Assembly (NCBI GenBank): GCA_934621605.1
Contig: CAKTUZ010000012.1
Coordinates: 13,936 to 77,935 of the forward strand
Length of the DNA stretch: 64,000 bases
Reading direction: 5' to 3'
Source of the DNA: an uncultured bacterium
Lineage (GTDB): Bacteria > Vulcanimicrobiota > Xenobia > Xenobiales > Xenobiaceae
In this document: in pieces, positions 36,723-46,075 of the stretch
Position numbering within the stretch: position 1 is the first letter of the stretch
How the letters are laid out: the number at the start of each line of letters is the position of its first letter
Notes under the pieces: model-generated
Seen by the model: the letters and a program-made list of their open reading frames with translations, nothing else
Databases searched by the model: none
What the model was told of the DNA's origin: nothing
Made by a program: the position numbers and the translations under genes

Positions 36723-37046
36723 TTACTTAACAGCCTCTTTGAGTTCTTTACCAGGACGGAAGACAGGAACTCTTCTGGCGGGGATGAGAATCTTTTCACT
36801 CTCTTCACCAGCAGCCCCGGGACGACGGCCGGTACGAGCCTTACGATCGCGAATTTCGAAAGCGCCAAAAGGTATCAAACGCACATTTTCACCGTTTTTA
36901 AGGCGATTTACGATAACTTTCAAAAGCGTCTGAAGAAGTTCAGCAGCTTCTTTTTTATTTAATTTGGCTTCAGCAGCGAAATCTGCCACGATTTCACTTT
37001 TGCCTACCTTATTTCTCTTTTCATCATGGACTGTACTCTTATCCAT
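36723..37046 (-). CDS. hup: HU family DNA-binding protein
   Basis: Histone-like dimeric protein that bends DNA. 107 residues from the ATG at 37046 (GGAGGG 5 bases upstream; an in-frame ATG 18 bases earlier overlaps that ribosome site). VGKSEIVADFAAEAKLNKKE, IVNRLKNGENVRLIPFGAFE and IRDRKARTGRRP form the HU signature, including the beta-arm. A 12-residue polar N-terminal extension (DKSTVHDEKRNK) is unusual. The arm contains GRRPGAAGEESEKILIPARR. Preceded by an unusually long leader. Confidence 0.95.
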   Translation of the reverse strand: MDKSTVHDEKRNKVGKSEIVADFAAEAKLNKKEAAELLQTLLKVIVNRLKNGENVRLIPFGAFEIRDRKARTGRRPGAAGEESEKILIPARRVPVFRPGKELKEAVK

Positions 37047-37737
37047 AATATCCCTCCAAAGCATTTTACCTTTCCGGAACTCATCTCAAACCGTGCCCAA
37101 AGATTAAAAGGCACCGAATGGGCTACAAACTCGCGAAAAGACGGGTCAGCGCCAATTATAATCACAACTCTTAAACTTCGACTCGCTGACTAGAGTAACT
37201 CTTTAAAAGCCAACCCTCACGCCAAATCTAATAAACAAAGTTCCTGACGCCTACTTTGCCCCATCAGGTTCAATCTACATTGAGGCGCACAGAAAAAGTA
37301 TAACGATTTTATTCTCCAACAACTTGCTCCAAGCTAGCTGCTGAAGAGCACCGCCTAACACAAAGCTGCCTTAAGCTGTACTGATTGCAAAAACTCAATA
37401 TAGAAAATCCCCTCATGCAGTCTCTGTATGTTCACATAGAAAAAGCTAAAAATCAACGACTGAATACACGAATTTTAAAATTTTTTTACAAAAAAAAACT
37501 ACAAAAATAATATTTTTATCACTTATGCATATTTAGAATATATAATTGTGCATATTTTATACAAATTTATATACTTTTTAGAGTAACATTTCGGTATATT
37601 ACACAAATGGTACAAGTTATAATCTTATTGTTTATAATCATTGATATTTAAAGTAAATACAAATGATAATTATTATCTAAAAATTTGTTAACTTATACAG
37701 AGGATTGAGAGAAAAATAGCAGAAAAAGCGCCACATT
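37047..37737. other. Long intergenic region between HU and hpnH with a possible structured HU leader
   Basis: 691 bp without genes. The half next to HU has moderate GC and, on the minus strand at about 37235-37295, contains nested pairings: GCGCCT/AGGCGT, TCAAT/ATTGA and CCTGA/TCAGG. This could be a structured 5' leader. It also contains GAACCTGAT, which recalls the TPP riboswitch, but the other TPP elements are missing. The half next to hpnH (37465-37700) is extremely AT-rich and probably holds the hpnH promoter. Confidence 0.4.
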
Positions 37738-38739
37738 ATGCGGTTTCCATTTGATTTTACTTTTACTCAGGCTATTTATCAAGCCAAAATGAAACGTCAT
37801 GGTCGGCGTTATCCTACCGTGTGTATGCTGGAGCCCCTTTATACTTGCAATTTAGCTTGTCGAGGCTGTACTCCTGAGCGTCACATGGGTAAATTAGCCG
37901 ATCGCTTAAGCGTTGCCCAGTGTTTACAAGCTGTAAAAGAAGCCAATGTTCCTATTGTTTCTGTCTGTGGTGGTGAGCCTATGCTCTACCCTGAACTCCC
38001 CGAACTTTTGAGCCAACTTATAGCTTGCGGCAAATATATTATTCTTTGTACCAACGCGCAGTTATTAGATACGAAGTTTTTCGGTATTGTGCCTCCGGAT
38101 CGTCACATGTTCGTAAATGTTCACTTAGATGGCATGGAAAAAACTCATGATTATGTAACTAATCGTCCGGGTACTTGGCTGCGTTCTATAGCTATGATCC
38201 GTGAGAGTAAGCAGCGCGGTTATCTGACTATCGTTAATTGCACCGTTTATAAAGAAACTGATGTGGAAGAGCTTGAGGAACTTTGCAAGCTTTTGACCGA
38301 GATTGGCATTGACGGTATTTTGGTAACTCCGGGATATCAGTTTGAAAATGTCCACGAAAATGTCTTCCTGACAGCTAAAGATACTTCCGAAAAGTTTAAG
38401 CGCATTAAAGAGTTTGCTCACAAGTATAAGATCACTTCCACTCCAGCTTTCTTAGAGTTCTGTGCCGGCGAACGCAAACTTACTTGTGCTCCTTATTCTA
38501 CAGTTAATTACACTCCCCACGGTTGGAAAGCTCCTTGCTACTTGGTAGACAGTCAGGAGTTTTATCCAGATTTCAAAACTTTCTGGAATAGTGTAGATTG
38601 GGACTATTGGGAAAAGCATGAAGACGCCCGTTGTGCCAACTGCCGTATGCACTCCGGCTTTGAACAGACAGCTGTGGAACAGGCTTTCAATTCTCCTATA
38701 GATATTCTTAAATTGGCTGCCTGGCAATTTTCCGGTTAG
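37738..38739 (+). CDS. hpnH: Adenosyl-hopene transferase HpnH
   Basis: Radical SAM enzyme joining a 5'-deoxyadenosyl group from SAM to diploptene to give adenosylhopane, the first step of hopanoid side-chain building. 333 residues, normal for the family. CMLEPLYTCNLACRGC carries the CxxxCxxC cluster, followed by GGEPMLYPELPELL, LCTNAQLLDTKFF, and the C-terminal CAPYSTVNYTPHGWKAPCYL and ARCANCRMHSGFEQTAVEQA (DUF3463-type). No squalene-hopene cyclase gene is in the window. Followed by a methyltransferase on the same strand and facing hpnI-hpnG-hpnA. Confidence 0.92.
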   Translation: MRFPFDFTFTQAIYQAKMKRHGRRYPTVCMLEPLYTCNLACRGCTPERHMGKLADRLSVAQCLQAVKEANVPIVSVCGGEPMLYPELPELLSQLIACGKYIILCTNAQLLDTKFFGIVPPDRHMFVNVHLDGMEKTHDYVTNRPGTWLRSIAMIRESKQRGYLTIVNCTVYKETDVEELEELCKLLTEIGIDGILVTPGYQFENVHENVFLTAKDTSEKFKRIKEFAHKYKITSTPAFLEFCAGERKLTCAPYSTVNYTPHGWKAPCYLVDSQEFYPDFKTFWNSVDWDYWEKHEDARCANCRMHSGFEQTAVEQAFNSPIDILKLAAWQFSG

Positions 38740-38823
38740 CGGCCGTATTATTTGTGCTTAGACTGTAATTAATAAAAAATGTAGGTAGGCTTCGGTCATT
38801 TTCGGCAAACAGAGGGTTAAAAA

Positions 38824-39489
38824 GTGAAAGAGTTTTGGGATGTTTTAACTTTATGTTTCCGCGAATGGCCGATTCTTTTTAAAGTAAAAAAGCTTTGGCA
38901 AGTAGAGCTACTAATGTGGCTTTACTATTTATTCCGCCTTCCAGGTTTTGATATCTGGTTACAGCGTCGCTTGATAGATCGTCCGGCCGACGATTTTCGT
39001 TTTGGCGATACTCCCTACCAGACCGGCTTAAAAATTTTGCAAAAAGCTAAAGTTAGTGAGAATGATCTCTTCATAGACTTAGGATCTGGCCGCGGCAAGA
39101 TGGTCTTTTTGGCAGCTTTAGCTTGTCATTGTCAAGCTGTCGGTATAGAGCTTTTACCTAGCTATAATATTTTATGTAACCGTATTGCCAGCAATTTACA
39201 TTTAGAAGATCAGGTTCAATTCCTCAACGATGATTTTCTGGAATGCGATCTTACCGGTGTAAGCGTAATTTTTACTGCCTGTACTACTTGGTCAGAGATG
39301 ACTCATGATTTGCTTCTGGATCGCGTAGAGGAGCTTCCCAATGGAGTGCGTTGGATTTCGGCGGGCCAAGAACAACGTCACCCCGACTTAAGTTTAGTAG
39401 GAGCCGATACTTTACTTTTCAGCTGGGGCTATGAAAATGTATGGTTCTATGAAGTAAAGCACCAAGCTCAGATTGATGAAGACAAATAG
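38824..39489 (+). CDS. Class I SAM-dependent methyltransferase
   Basis: 221 residues from a GTG with GAGGG upstream. Short amphipathic N-terminus (LWLYYLFRLPGFDIWLQRRL type), then the Rossmann SAM site LFIDLGSGRGKMVFLAALAC, VGIELLPSYNI and LNDDFLECDL; the pattern recalls the DOT1-like group of small methyltransferases. Substrate unknown. Position 84 bp after hpnH and facing hpnI suggests it may modify a hopanoid or a membrane partner; that is inference only. It is convergent with hpnI. Confidence 0.78.
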   Translation: MKEFWDVLTLCFREWPILFKVKKLWQVELLMWLYYLFRLPGFDIWLQRRLIDRPADDFRFGDTPYQTGLKILQKAKVSENDLFIDLGSGRGKMVFLAALACHCQAVGIELLPSYNILCNRIASNLHLEDQVQFLNDDFLECDLTGVSVIFTACTTWSEMTHDLLLDRVEELPNGVRWISAGQEQRHPDLSLVGADTLLFSWGYENVWFYEVKHQAQIDEDK

Positions 39490-39513
39490 TTAAGTATATA
39501 CAACTTATAAAAA

Positions 39514-40713
39514 TTAATCGATAGATTGTAAAGTACCATCTGAGTTGACTTTATATTTTTTGCCACCCCACTCTACTCTGTCACCACCAAAAGCAGCCAA
39601 CCAAAGTATAATGTAAATAAAATCTTTGACTATAGAAAACAGCAAATACTTAGCTCGGAAAAATTCGCTTTTATTTTCTGTAAAAATGCCCCAGGTATAT
39701 GCCGAACTAAAGAAGCGCAAAAATACCCACAGACCTACTAAAACTTCGGCGCATCCCAAGAACGAACTGTCTGAGAGCAAAACGGTCAACATAAGCATAC
39801 CGCTCCAAAAGAATCCTTGAGTGATAAAAAAAGAAAGAAAACCTCCAGGGCGAGAAACACGATAAGTGCGCATCCAACGCAATTGGTGAGTAAAATATTC
39901 TTCGAAAGACATATCACCAATCACATCTTCTACGACTTCTCTAGATAAAACAACACGCTGACCGCTTTGAGCCGTTCTGAAACCTAATTGATAGTCATCA
40001 GCCAAATAATCTTTGATAGCTACCAGGCCACCTATCTTTTGTAAAGTTTCTTTTTTTATGGCCATTACTGCGCCTAAAGCGAAATTGATACCTTCAACTA
40101 AGCGGGCAACCAATACCGAAGCGCAAAAGTCATTAACTGAAATTCCTTCCAGCAAAGAACCATAACCATACATGTGTTTAACTGTGTAAAGGCAAGTTAC
40201 CAGGCCAACATCTTCATGAGAAGCCAAGTCAGCAATATCACTCAACAAATTAGATGGCGCAATCATATCGGCGTCAGACAGAATAATAATATCGCCTTTG
40301 GCTTTTCTTTCAGCTTCAATACATACAGAAATCTTCTTATTCAAAGAATCGATACTTCCTAAGGATATTTCCGTATTTTCTCCCAAGGACAGAAGCAGCT
40401 TCTCTTCTTCAGGCCATTTGGTAATATCATGATGACCGTCTAAAGCTAAGATAACTTGATTTTTATTATAATTCTGATTGATGAAACTATTTAGGCATTT
40501 CCGTTCAACGGCATCAGGAACAGTACGCAAAGGTTTTATTTGCGTAACATCGGGAGTAAAATCGGCTGCTCCTCCAGAAGTAATCCTCTCTCTGGCTTGT
40601 CGGCGTTCATTACTAAATTGACGAGTTACCCAAATAACTAAAGCCAAATAGGCACATGAAGCTAAAGTACCCAAAGCAAAAACCGATATAAAGAAATTAG
40701 CTACGGTAAACAT
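39514..40713 (-). CDS. hpnI: Hopanoid-associated glycosyltransferase HpnI (GT2/GT21-like)
   Basis: 399 residues; the ATG directly follows the hpnG stop (TAAATG). N-terminal membrane helix, then QIKPLRTVPDAVERKCLNSF, the donor Asp motif SDADMI, ADDYQLGFRTAQSGQRVVLS and HQLRWMRTYRV, the (Q/R)xxRW-like acceptor motif of ceramide-glucosyltransferase-type enzymes. Two or three C-terminal helices. HpnI is reported to attach N-acetylglucosamine to bacteriohopanetetrol at the inner membrane. Last gene of hpnA-hpnG-hpnI. Confidence 0.83.
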   Translation of the reverse strand: MFTVANFFISVFALGTLASCAYLALVIWVTRQFSNERRQARERITSGGAADFTPDVTQIKPLRTVPDAVERKCLNSFINQNYNKNQVILALDGHHDITKWPEEEKLLLSLGENTEISLGSIDSLNKKISVCIEAERKAKGDIIILSDADMIAPSNLLSDIADLASHEDVGLVTCLYTVKHMYGYGSLLEGISVNDFCASVLVARLVEGINFALGAVMAIKKETLQKIGGLVAIKDYLADDYQLGFRTAQSGQRVVLSREVVEDVIGDMSFEEYFTHQLRWMRTYRVSRPGGFLSFFITQGFFWSGMLMLTVLLSDSSFLGCAEVLVGLWVFLRFFSSAYTWGIFTENKSEFFRAKYLLFSIVKDFIYIILWLAAFGGDRVEWGGKKYKVNSDGTLQSID

Positions 40714-41517
40714 TTACTTCCCACTTTGTTGTTCAAATTGAACTGCATTTAAACGTCTAAGGAAAATATCCAAAAAGACGGCTAAATTTTTAGCAGCTCT
40801 ACTGCTATTTTTAGCCAAATGGCATAAGCGTGAAATTAAAACCGGACGCTTAAAAACTTCAAAAATAACCTTGTTTTTATTGACCTGGCCGCTTTCTTCA
40901 TCGGAAAAATCATTAAAATTTAAGGGCATAGCAAAAGAAGCTTCATCACTAACCACTTTAATGGCATTCCAAGGAAGATTAAATTTTTGAGCAGCGGCAG
41001 CTATAGAACTAGCTTCCATATCTACCACAGCAGCTCCAAAGCGGCTGAGTAAAGCGGTCTTTTCTTTTACTGTAACAATCACTTTAGCACTGGTCAAAGC
41101 CTTAACAAGTTCAATATTAGAGCCGGGTATAGCTTTCTCAGCGTTGAGTCTGTATAAAATTTCCAAGCCTAAACCTGAGGGTTGAGAGTAAACTGTATTG
41201 AGCAAAGCTTCCGCACCTACTACTTGACCGGCTTTTAAGCCAGCCGAAAGGGCTCCGCAAAAGCCAGCTGAAACCAGCATAGAAGGCTTAAAGCGTCTAA
41301 TAACCAGTTGAGCCGATTCTAAAGCGCGTTCACGTCCCATACCACATAAACAAACTAAAGCATTTTGAGAACGTATATGCCAAACTACCGGCGATGAAGT
41401 TGCCAAGCCATCTAATTGTATACCGCTATCCCAATCAATAGAGTAAATATTCAAGAGAGGCTTTACCTCTTCGGGAGTAGCCATAAAAACAGCGACTGAT
41501 TGCTTTTGTTTTCCCAT
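40714..41517 (-). CDS. hpnG: Hopanoid-associated phosphorylase/nucleosidase HpnG
   Basis: 267 residues from the ATG at 41517; the GTG three codons earlier lies inside the AGGTGA ribosome site. Purine-nucleoside-phosphorylase fold: VCLCGMGRERALESAQLVIR, MLVSAGFCGALSAGLKAGQV, AAVVDMEASSIAAAAQKFNL and VSDEASFAMPLNFNDF. HpnG removes adenine from adenosylhopane to give the ribosyl intermediate after HpnH. The gene sits between hpnA and hpnI with almost no gaps. Confidence 0.85.
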   Translation of the reverse strand: MGKQKQSVAVFMATPEEVKPLLNIYSIDWDSGIQLDGLATSSPVVWHIRSQNALVCLCGMGRERALESAQLVIRRFKPSMLVSAGFCGALSAGLKAGQVVGAEALLNTVYSQPSGLGLEILYRLNAEKAIPGSNIELVKALTSAKVIVTVKEKTALLSRFGAAVVDMEASSIAAAAQKFNLPWNAIKVVSDEASFAMPLNFNDFSDEESGQVNKNKVIFEVFKRPVLISRLCHLAKNSSRAAKNLAVFLDIFLRRLNAVQFEQQSGK

Positions 41518-41539
41518 AACTATCACCTAAAAGCCCTTT

Positions 41540-42550
41540 CTAGCCTCTTTTAATATTAAGCTTACGCTTAACATAGCCATTGTCAATAAACCACTGCACA
41601 GCTCTCTCTAAAGCCAAACGAATAGGCCGTGGCTCGTACCCCAGCTCTTTGTAAGCTTTGCGCCAACTGAAGTACATAAGTTTATGAGCCATCTTTACAC
41701 CTTCCAAAGGTACACTGGGCTCCTTATGAATTTTTGTGCATATAAAAGTATCTATAGAACCAACAAGATAAGCAAACCACAGGGGTAATTCAACCTGTGG
41801 AGCCTTTAAGCCAGTAATATCAGCCAATTCTAAAAGAATTTGCTGTAAAGTCATATCCCAGCCGCCTAAAATATAGCGTTGACCCGATTTGCCCTTTTCG
41901 GCAGCTAAAATATGACCACGACATACATCTTCCACATCTACTAAGTTGAGACCGGTATTTACATAAGCTGGCATTTTACCATTTAAGAAACGAGTGATAA
42001 TTTTACCGGTATCGGTAGGCTTTATATCGCGATCTCCAATAGGTGTCGAAGGATTGACAATAACGATATCTTGTCCTTCTTCGGCAGCCTTCAAGGCCAC
42101 ATGCTCAGCTAAAAATTTAGAGCGTTTATAATGACCAATCATATCTTCCAAAGCAACCGGCACATCTTCATTGCCTGGACCACCGTTTTTGGGTAAGCCT
42201 ACGGCAGCAACCGAAGAAGTAACAACTATACGATCTACTCCGCCATCTCGACAAGCTCGCAAAATATTTTCCGTACCTTTAACGTTACTTTCGTACAGTT
42301 CGTCAGTATTTTCCGCCCAAAGCCTATAATCAGCTGCACAATGAAAAACTAAACTACAACCACTTACTGCCGAGCGCAAGGACTCAAAATCACGCAAATC
42401 GCCCTGCACATATTCGACATCTAAGCCGTCTAAATTGGCTAAATTGGAAGAAGGACGTACTAAAGCACGTACTTTTCTTCCCGATTGTAATAATTGGCGC
42501 ACTAAATGGCTGCCTATAAAACCGGTTCCCCCCGTTACAAATACACACAT
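41540..42550 (-). CDS. hpnA: Hopanoid-associated sugar epimerase/reductase HpnA
   Basis: 336 residues of the extended short-chain dehydrogenase family. NAD(P) site FVTGGTGFIGSHLVRQLL, FHCAADYRLWAENTDELYES, VTSSVAAVGLP, catalytic HYKRSKFLAEH, VNPSTPIGDRDIKPTDTGKI and YILGGWDMTLQQILLELADI are typical of HpnA. Its exact hopanoid reaction is not settled. First gene of the minus-strand hpnA-hpnG-hpnI operon, 22 bp before hpnG. Confidence 0.9.
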   Translation of the reverse strand: MCVFVTGGTGFIGSHLVRQLLQSGRKVRALVRPSSNLANLDGLDVEYVQGDLRDFESLRSAVSGCSLVFHCAADYRLWAENTDELYESNVKGTENILRACRDGGVDRIVVTSSVAAVGLPKNGGPGNEDVPVALEDMIGHYKRSKFLAEHVALKAAEEGQDIVIVNPSTPIGDRDIKPTDTGKIITRFLNGKMPAYVNTGLNLVDVEDVCRGHILAAEKGKSGQRYILGGWDMTLQQILLELADITGLKAPQVELPLWFAYLVGSIDTFICTKIHKEPSVPLEGVKMAHKLMYFSWRKAYKELGYEPRPIRLALERAVQWFIDNGYVKRKLNIKRG

Positions 42551-42610
42551 AAAGCTGCCTTTCCTTAAATTGAATGGCTATCCCTTTTACCCTATATATC
42601 CATGGCAAAT

Positions 42611-42661
42611 AAAAAGAACCGTACAGTTATTCATCAAAATACAAGAAGCTGTACGGTTCTT
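42611..42661 (-). terminator. Hairpin terminator between hpnA and the lipoprotein gene
   Basis: AAGAACCGTACAG and CTGTACGGTTCTT form a perfect 13-bp stem. Minus strand continues CTTTTTATTT, ending the lipoprotein transcript before hpnA. Confidence 0.85.
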
Positions 42662-42683
42662 CTTTATGGAACAAAAATTACGT

Positions 42684-44195
42684 TTATTCTACAATAATTT
42701 TAGTTTCAGCATTATAAGTTGGTAATTTATCGATTTTACCTACACTTAAAGTATAATTACCGACTTTAGTACCAATCTTTAATACATAACTTCTGTTATC
42801 GGAATTAAGCGATAAATTCGGACAATCAGGTTCGTTAGGTTTAACATAAGACGCAGGATACGTGGGAATTACATTTTCATCAAGTAAAATATAGTCGCAA
42901 ACATTAGAACTCAGGTCGCCACTCGCACGTAAGTAATTACCTATAATTCGAATATTGTCCAGTACTTTTCCAGCATTGAATTTAAATTCGTCAATATCTT
43001 CATATTTTTTAGTTTTACCACCTTTTACACCTAAAATTACATTGGCATAGGCTTTGACAAGCTTAACATCGATACTGCCGGTTTTGGCTTCAGCCTCGCC
43101 TTCGAGCTTGACACTGGCCCCAACTCTGGTAGTTTGACTGTCAGCTAAACTATTGAAAGTTACTATATTACCCTTAACAGAAGCATCTTTATAATCGCAA
43201 GTAATGGTAGCTTTATCGGTCAGATCCTGAGGATCTGGCTGAGGGCCTTTGCTAGTATCATCAGTATAAATACCCAAAACTTTAAATTGCTCTTGTCCAA
43301 CAGCCATAGTTGTATCATCAGAAGATTTATCTACTTTGTCGGCTCCCAAATTTACATCGGGAACAATAACTTCGCAGCTAGATATTTTTCCCGACTCGGA
43401 AAGAGTACTATAAACGGGCTGCAAAGAAATACCTTCGATCGTATTATCGGAAATAAAAATAGGATCGAAATTAAAATCTATACTAAAATCCTTTACCGGC
43501 AAAGTAGCAGTAAAGTTGTATTTACCATAATTATTAGTTTCATAGTGACCGGAAGTAGTACTATATTCAAAACTCTCGTCGTCGGCAGATTTTACGGCCT
43601 TCAAATTAACTTCTTGACCATCATTTTTAAAAGTTACAAAATCGGTAACATAATAAGCTTTGTTAGTGGCAGCCAAAGTGAGCATTGTTTCCAATTTGAG
43701 TTCTTGGCCTTTGGCAATAACGCTCTTATTTACCGAGCAACCGACTATATCTGCGTTTTTAAATTCAACAATCTCGGGATTCTTAACGTCGGCATTATAG
43801 TAAGAGTTCCAAGAAAGATCATTAAGACCGATATTTACAATATTATTGTCCTTGTCATAATAAGCGGCGACTACAGTTTTAGCTGTAATAGGCACTCCAT
43901 TGACAGTCAAAGAGGCTTGATCTACTTTTTGGCTCTGATGAGGTACTTCATAACTCTTGGTAAAAAAGACTGTGGAGTTTTCAGCATTGCGGAAGCTATA
44001 TTTAACAGAAGTAATCGTATTAGGAATTTCGGTACGTGAAGCAGCTTGCAAAGAATACTCGAAAACGACACTTCCGCGCTTAACGCTTTGAGAGGAACCG
44101 TTGTCGTCATTGTCACTGCACCCGGCCACCAATAAACCTGCCGTTACTACGGCTGCGGTAAAGCAAAAAATATTTTTTGTGTTCTTTTTAAGCAT
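42684..44195 (-). CDS. Large lipoprotein of unknown function
   Basis: 503 residues; ATG with AGGAG upstream. Signal peptide CFTAAVVTAGLLVAGCSDND with lipobox LVAGC, then a Ser/Asp/Asn linker. The mature part looks all-beta and includes at least one region like a bacterial Ig-type domain (about 265-375, e.g. YTDDTSKGPQPDPQDLTDKA, DYKDASVKGNIVTFNSLADS). No catalytic motif. Probably exposed on the outer or cytoplasmic membrane surface. Single-gene unit with its own terminator. Confidence 0.75.
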   Translation of the reverse strand: MLKKNTKNIFCFTAAVVTAGLLVAGCSDNDDNGSSQSVKRGSVVFEYSLQAASRTEIPNTITSVKYSFRNAENSTVFFTKSYEVPHQSQKVDQASLTVNGVPITAKTVVAAYYDKDNNIVNIGLNDLSWNSYYNADVKNPEIVEFKNADIVGCSVNKSVIAKGQELKLETMLTLAATNKAYYVTDFVTFKNDGQEVNLKAVKSADDESFEYSTTSGHYETNNYGKYNFTATLPVKDFSIDFNFDPIFISDNTIEGISLQPVYSTLSESGKISSCEVIVPDVNLGADKVDKSSDDTTMAVGQEQFKVLGIYTDDTSKGPQPDPQDLTDKATITCDYKDASVKGNIVTFNSLADSQTTRVGASVKLEGEAEAKTGSIDVKLVKAYANVILGVKGGKTKKYEDIDEFKFNAGKVLDNIRIIGNYLRASGDLSSNVCDYILLDENVIPTYPASYVKPNEPDCPNLSLNSDNRSYVLKIGTKVGNYTLSVGKIDKLPTYNAETKIIVE

Positions 44196-44338
44196 AAATT
44201 TTAGCTCCTAAAGAATAACTGCTCCCGTTGGCAGAAAACCACAAAAATAAACCACCAACCCGAGCCTAACTAAGAAAAATTAGACATTGAGCTTAGAAAT
44301 TTCCTCAGAATAACCTTTTTTTCAAGAAGAAAATTTTT

Positions 44339-44920
44339 CTAAATTTCGTCAGAAAGTACCCATTCCGGCACGGGTGGAAGTTGAAAATTTTCAATAGCGG
44401 GAATAACCTCTTCAGGTTTATTTACAACTGTAAAGTAACGACTGTAAGGTAAAGCTAATACTCCTTCTTGGTGAGTACGTTCCATAAATTTAATTAAATC
44501 GTCGAAAAAGCCATCGCTATTCAATACGACAATAGGCTTGCGCACTTTGCCTAAAGAACTTAAGCAAGCTACTTCAAAAAATTCGTCCAAAGTTCCGACT
44601 CCGCCTGGCAAAATTACGAAAGCATCTGATTTTTCAATCATCATAGCTTTGCGCTCGGCCATATCGGAAACAATGTAGCTCTCATCTAGTTTAGCAGCAC
44701 TAATTTCCCTATTGGTTAAAAACTTAGGCATAATACCGATAATTTTGCCTCCACAAGCGGACACACGGCCAGCTACCACCCACATCAAACCAACACTTGC
44801 TCCACCATAGACTAACTTGTGGCCGCCTCTTACCAAACAATCGGCAAAGGCTGCGCAATCGCGACTGATTTGCTCGCTTTTTGGCATAGCGGAAGCACAA
44901 AATACACAAATATTGAACAT
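44339..44920 (-). CDS. LOG family protein (TIGR00730)
   Basis: 193 residues from the ATG at 44920 (GAGGTG upstream); the longer frame to 45061 adds a segment foreign to the family. Lysine-decarboxylase-like Rossmann fold: FCASAMPKSEQISRDCAAFA, LVYGGASVGLMWVVAG, AERKAMMIEKSDAFVILPGG and VGTLDEFFEV, i.e. the PGGxGTxxE motif. LOG proteins release free base from cytokinin-type nucleoside monophosphates; in most bacteria the true substrate is unclear. Divergent from a GNAT gene. Confidence 0.93.
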   Translation of the reverse strand: MFNICVFCASAMPKSEQISRDCAAFADCLVRGGHKLVYGGASVGLMWVVAGRVSACGGKIIGIMPKFLTNREISAAKLDESYIVSDMAERKAMMIEKSDAFVILPGGVGTLDEFFEVACLSSLGKVRKPIVVLNSDGFFDDLIKFMERTHQEGVLALPYSRYFTVVNKPEEVIPAIENFQLPPVPEWVLSDEI

Positions 44921-45047
44921 TACCAGCACCTCTGTTAGGCTAGACAGGATGTTAGTATAAATCAAGCTTAAGTTGTGAAATACCTGCCGCCTAATTTTAT
45001 CGTAAGGTAGCGAAGGAAAAATAAATACTGTGAAAGGACAAATCAAA

Positions 45048-45611
45048 ATGGTCGAGGCCACGAATATAAGGGAAGTTTCTTTTACTGAATTAAAGCATAT
45101 TTACGATAAATACTCACGCCAAACATTCCCTTCGGAAGAGCTAGAGCCTTGGAATAAGGTTGCCAGGCTATGCAAAGAGAAACGCTATCTGGGCTGGGGA
45201 CTTTATGATGCAAAAGAAGAACTTTGCTGTTATGCTTTCTTTAGCGTTACTCCCAATGGACTTTACTTATTAAATATGCTGGAAACTATACCAGAAAAAC
45301 GCGGTTCCGGCTATGGACAAAAAATGTTGGCTTATTTGAAAGAGCACTACGCTCCCCAGCCTCTTTTTATGGAAGTAGAAGCACCAGAATTAGCTGCCAA
45401 TGAAGAAGAACGCATCATAAGAGAACGACGCATGAAGTTTTATCACAGGTTGGAAGCTTACGATACAACCTTGCGTTCTTCCTTAGGCGGCATAGTTATG
45501 CATATTTTGGCAGTAAACGGCAACTTAGCGGAATTGGATCTACACAAGGTTCACAATGAATTAAGCCTACATTACCCTACAATTTACAATCCAACTTCAC
45601 ATATGCTGTAG
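45048..45611 (+). CDS. GNAT-family N-acetyltransferase
   Basis: 187 residues from the ATG at 45048, with AAAGGACA upstream (the in-frame GTG at 45030 lies before it). Acetyl-CoA site LLNMLETIPEKRGSGYGQKM, i.e. the RGxGYG pyrophosphate loop, then FMEVEAPELAA and RRMKFYHRLEAYDT near the C-terminus. Substrate unknown. Divergent from the LOG gene and followed by a terminator that is itself part of a duplicated segment. Confidence 0.85.
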   Translation: MVEATNIREVSFTELKHIYDKYSRQTFPSEELEPWNKVARLCKEKRYLGWGLYDAKEELCCYAFFSVTPNGLYLLNMLETIPEKRGSGYGQKMLAYLKEHYAPQPLFMEVEAPELAANEEERIIRERRMKFYHRLEAYDTTLRSSLGGIVMHILAVNGNLAELDLHKVHNELSLHYPTIYNPTSHML

Positions 45612-45639
45612 TTTTAATAGCACCTTATTACCTACAAGC

Positions 45640-45685
45640 AAAAGCGTCAGACTAGCTGCATCAAGCACAGTAGTCGGCGCTTTTT
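45640..45685 (+). terminator. Rho-independent terminator after GNAT gene
   Basis: AAAAGCG (45640-45646) pairs with CGCTTTT at 45678-45684, extended by ACTA/TAGT inside, with T5 tail. A second copy of the same element lies at about 47218-47267 as part of the duplication. Confidence 0.75.
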
Positions 45686-46075
45686 AATTTATTACAAATT
45701 GTTTAACAAGCCAACTTAAGTTTAAATTCTAACCTAAAAATATGCTTACTAAAATTGACTCTTACTAAAACTTAAAGCTACAATTAAGACGTTTTATTGC
45801 TAAGTATTTTAGCTGCAGCACATAAGACAAAAATGGTTAACACCTTAAACTATGGCAACCGAGCCAAGTTTACAGCTAACTCGGTTGGCAAATTTTACAC
45901 CCGGAGGTAATTAACTGTGTGTGACTATTTTGATGTTATAGTAAAGCCATACAAAAAAGAACGTATGGCTTTTACTAAGCATGGCAATAAGCTTAAGCTC
46001 ATTAAGCTCAAGAAAGGACAGCGCTACCCTACTTCATTGGTCTATGAGCACTCATATGGAATGGGAATAGTTCGG
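45640..46075 (+). repeat. Direct repeat, copy 1 (second copy about 47218-47645)
   Basis: Some 430 bp, from the terminator through the non-coding leader (TTATTACAAATTGTTTAACA shared exactly), the GGAGGT ribosome site and the first 40 or so codons, recur 1.58 kb downstream at high identity. The leader 45686-45916 has no gene. It reflects duplication of a whole promoter-gene unit. Confidence 0.85.

Noticed and set aside
37260..37280. T-arm-like GGTTCAATC suggesting a tRNA
   Set aside because: Flanking bases do not form the required 5-bp T stem and no acceptor or anticodon arm can be drawn.
37235..37300. TPP riboswitch-like string GAACCTGAT on the minus strand before HU
   Set aside because: The CTGAGA box and the CTGG/CCAG stem are missing, and HU is not a thiamine gene.
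44921..45061. Longer start for the LOG protein
   Set aside because: The additional 47 residues are unlike the family and the ATG at 44920 has a good ribosome site.
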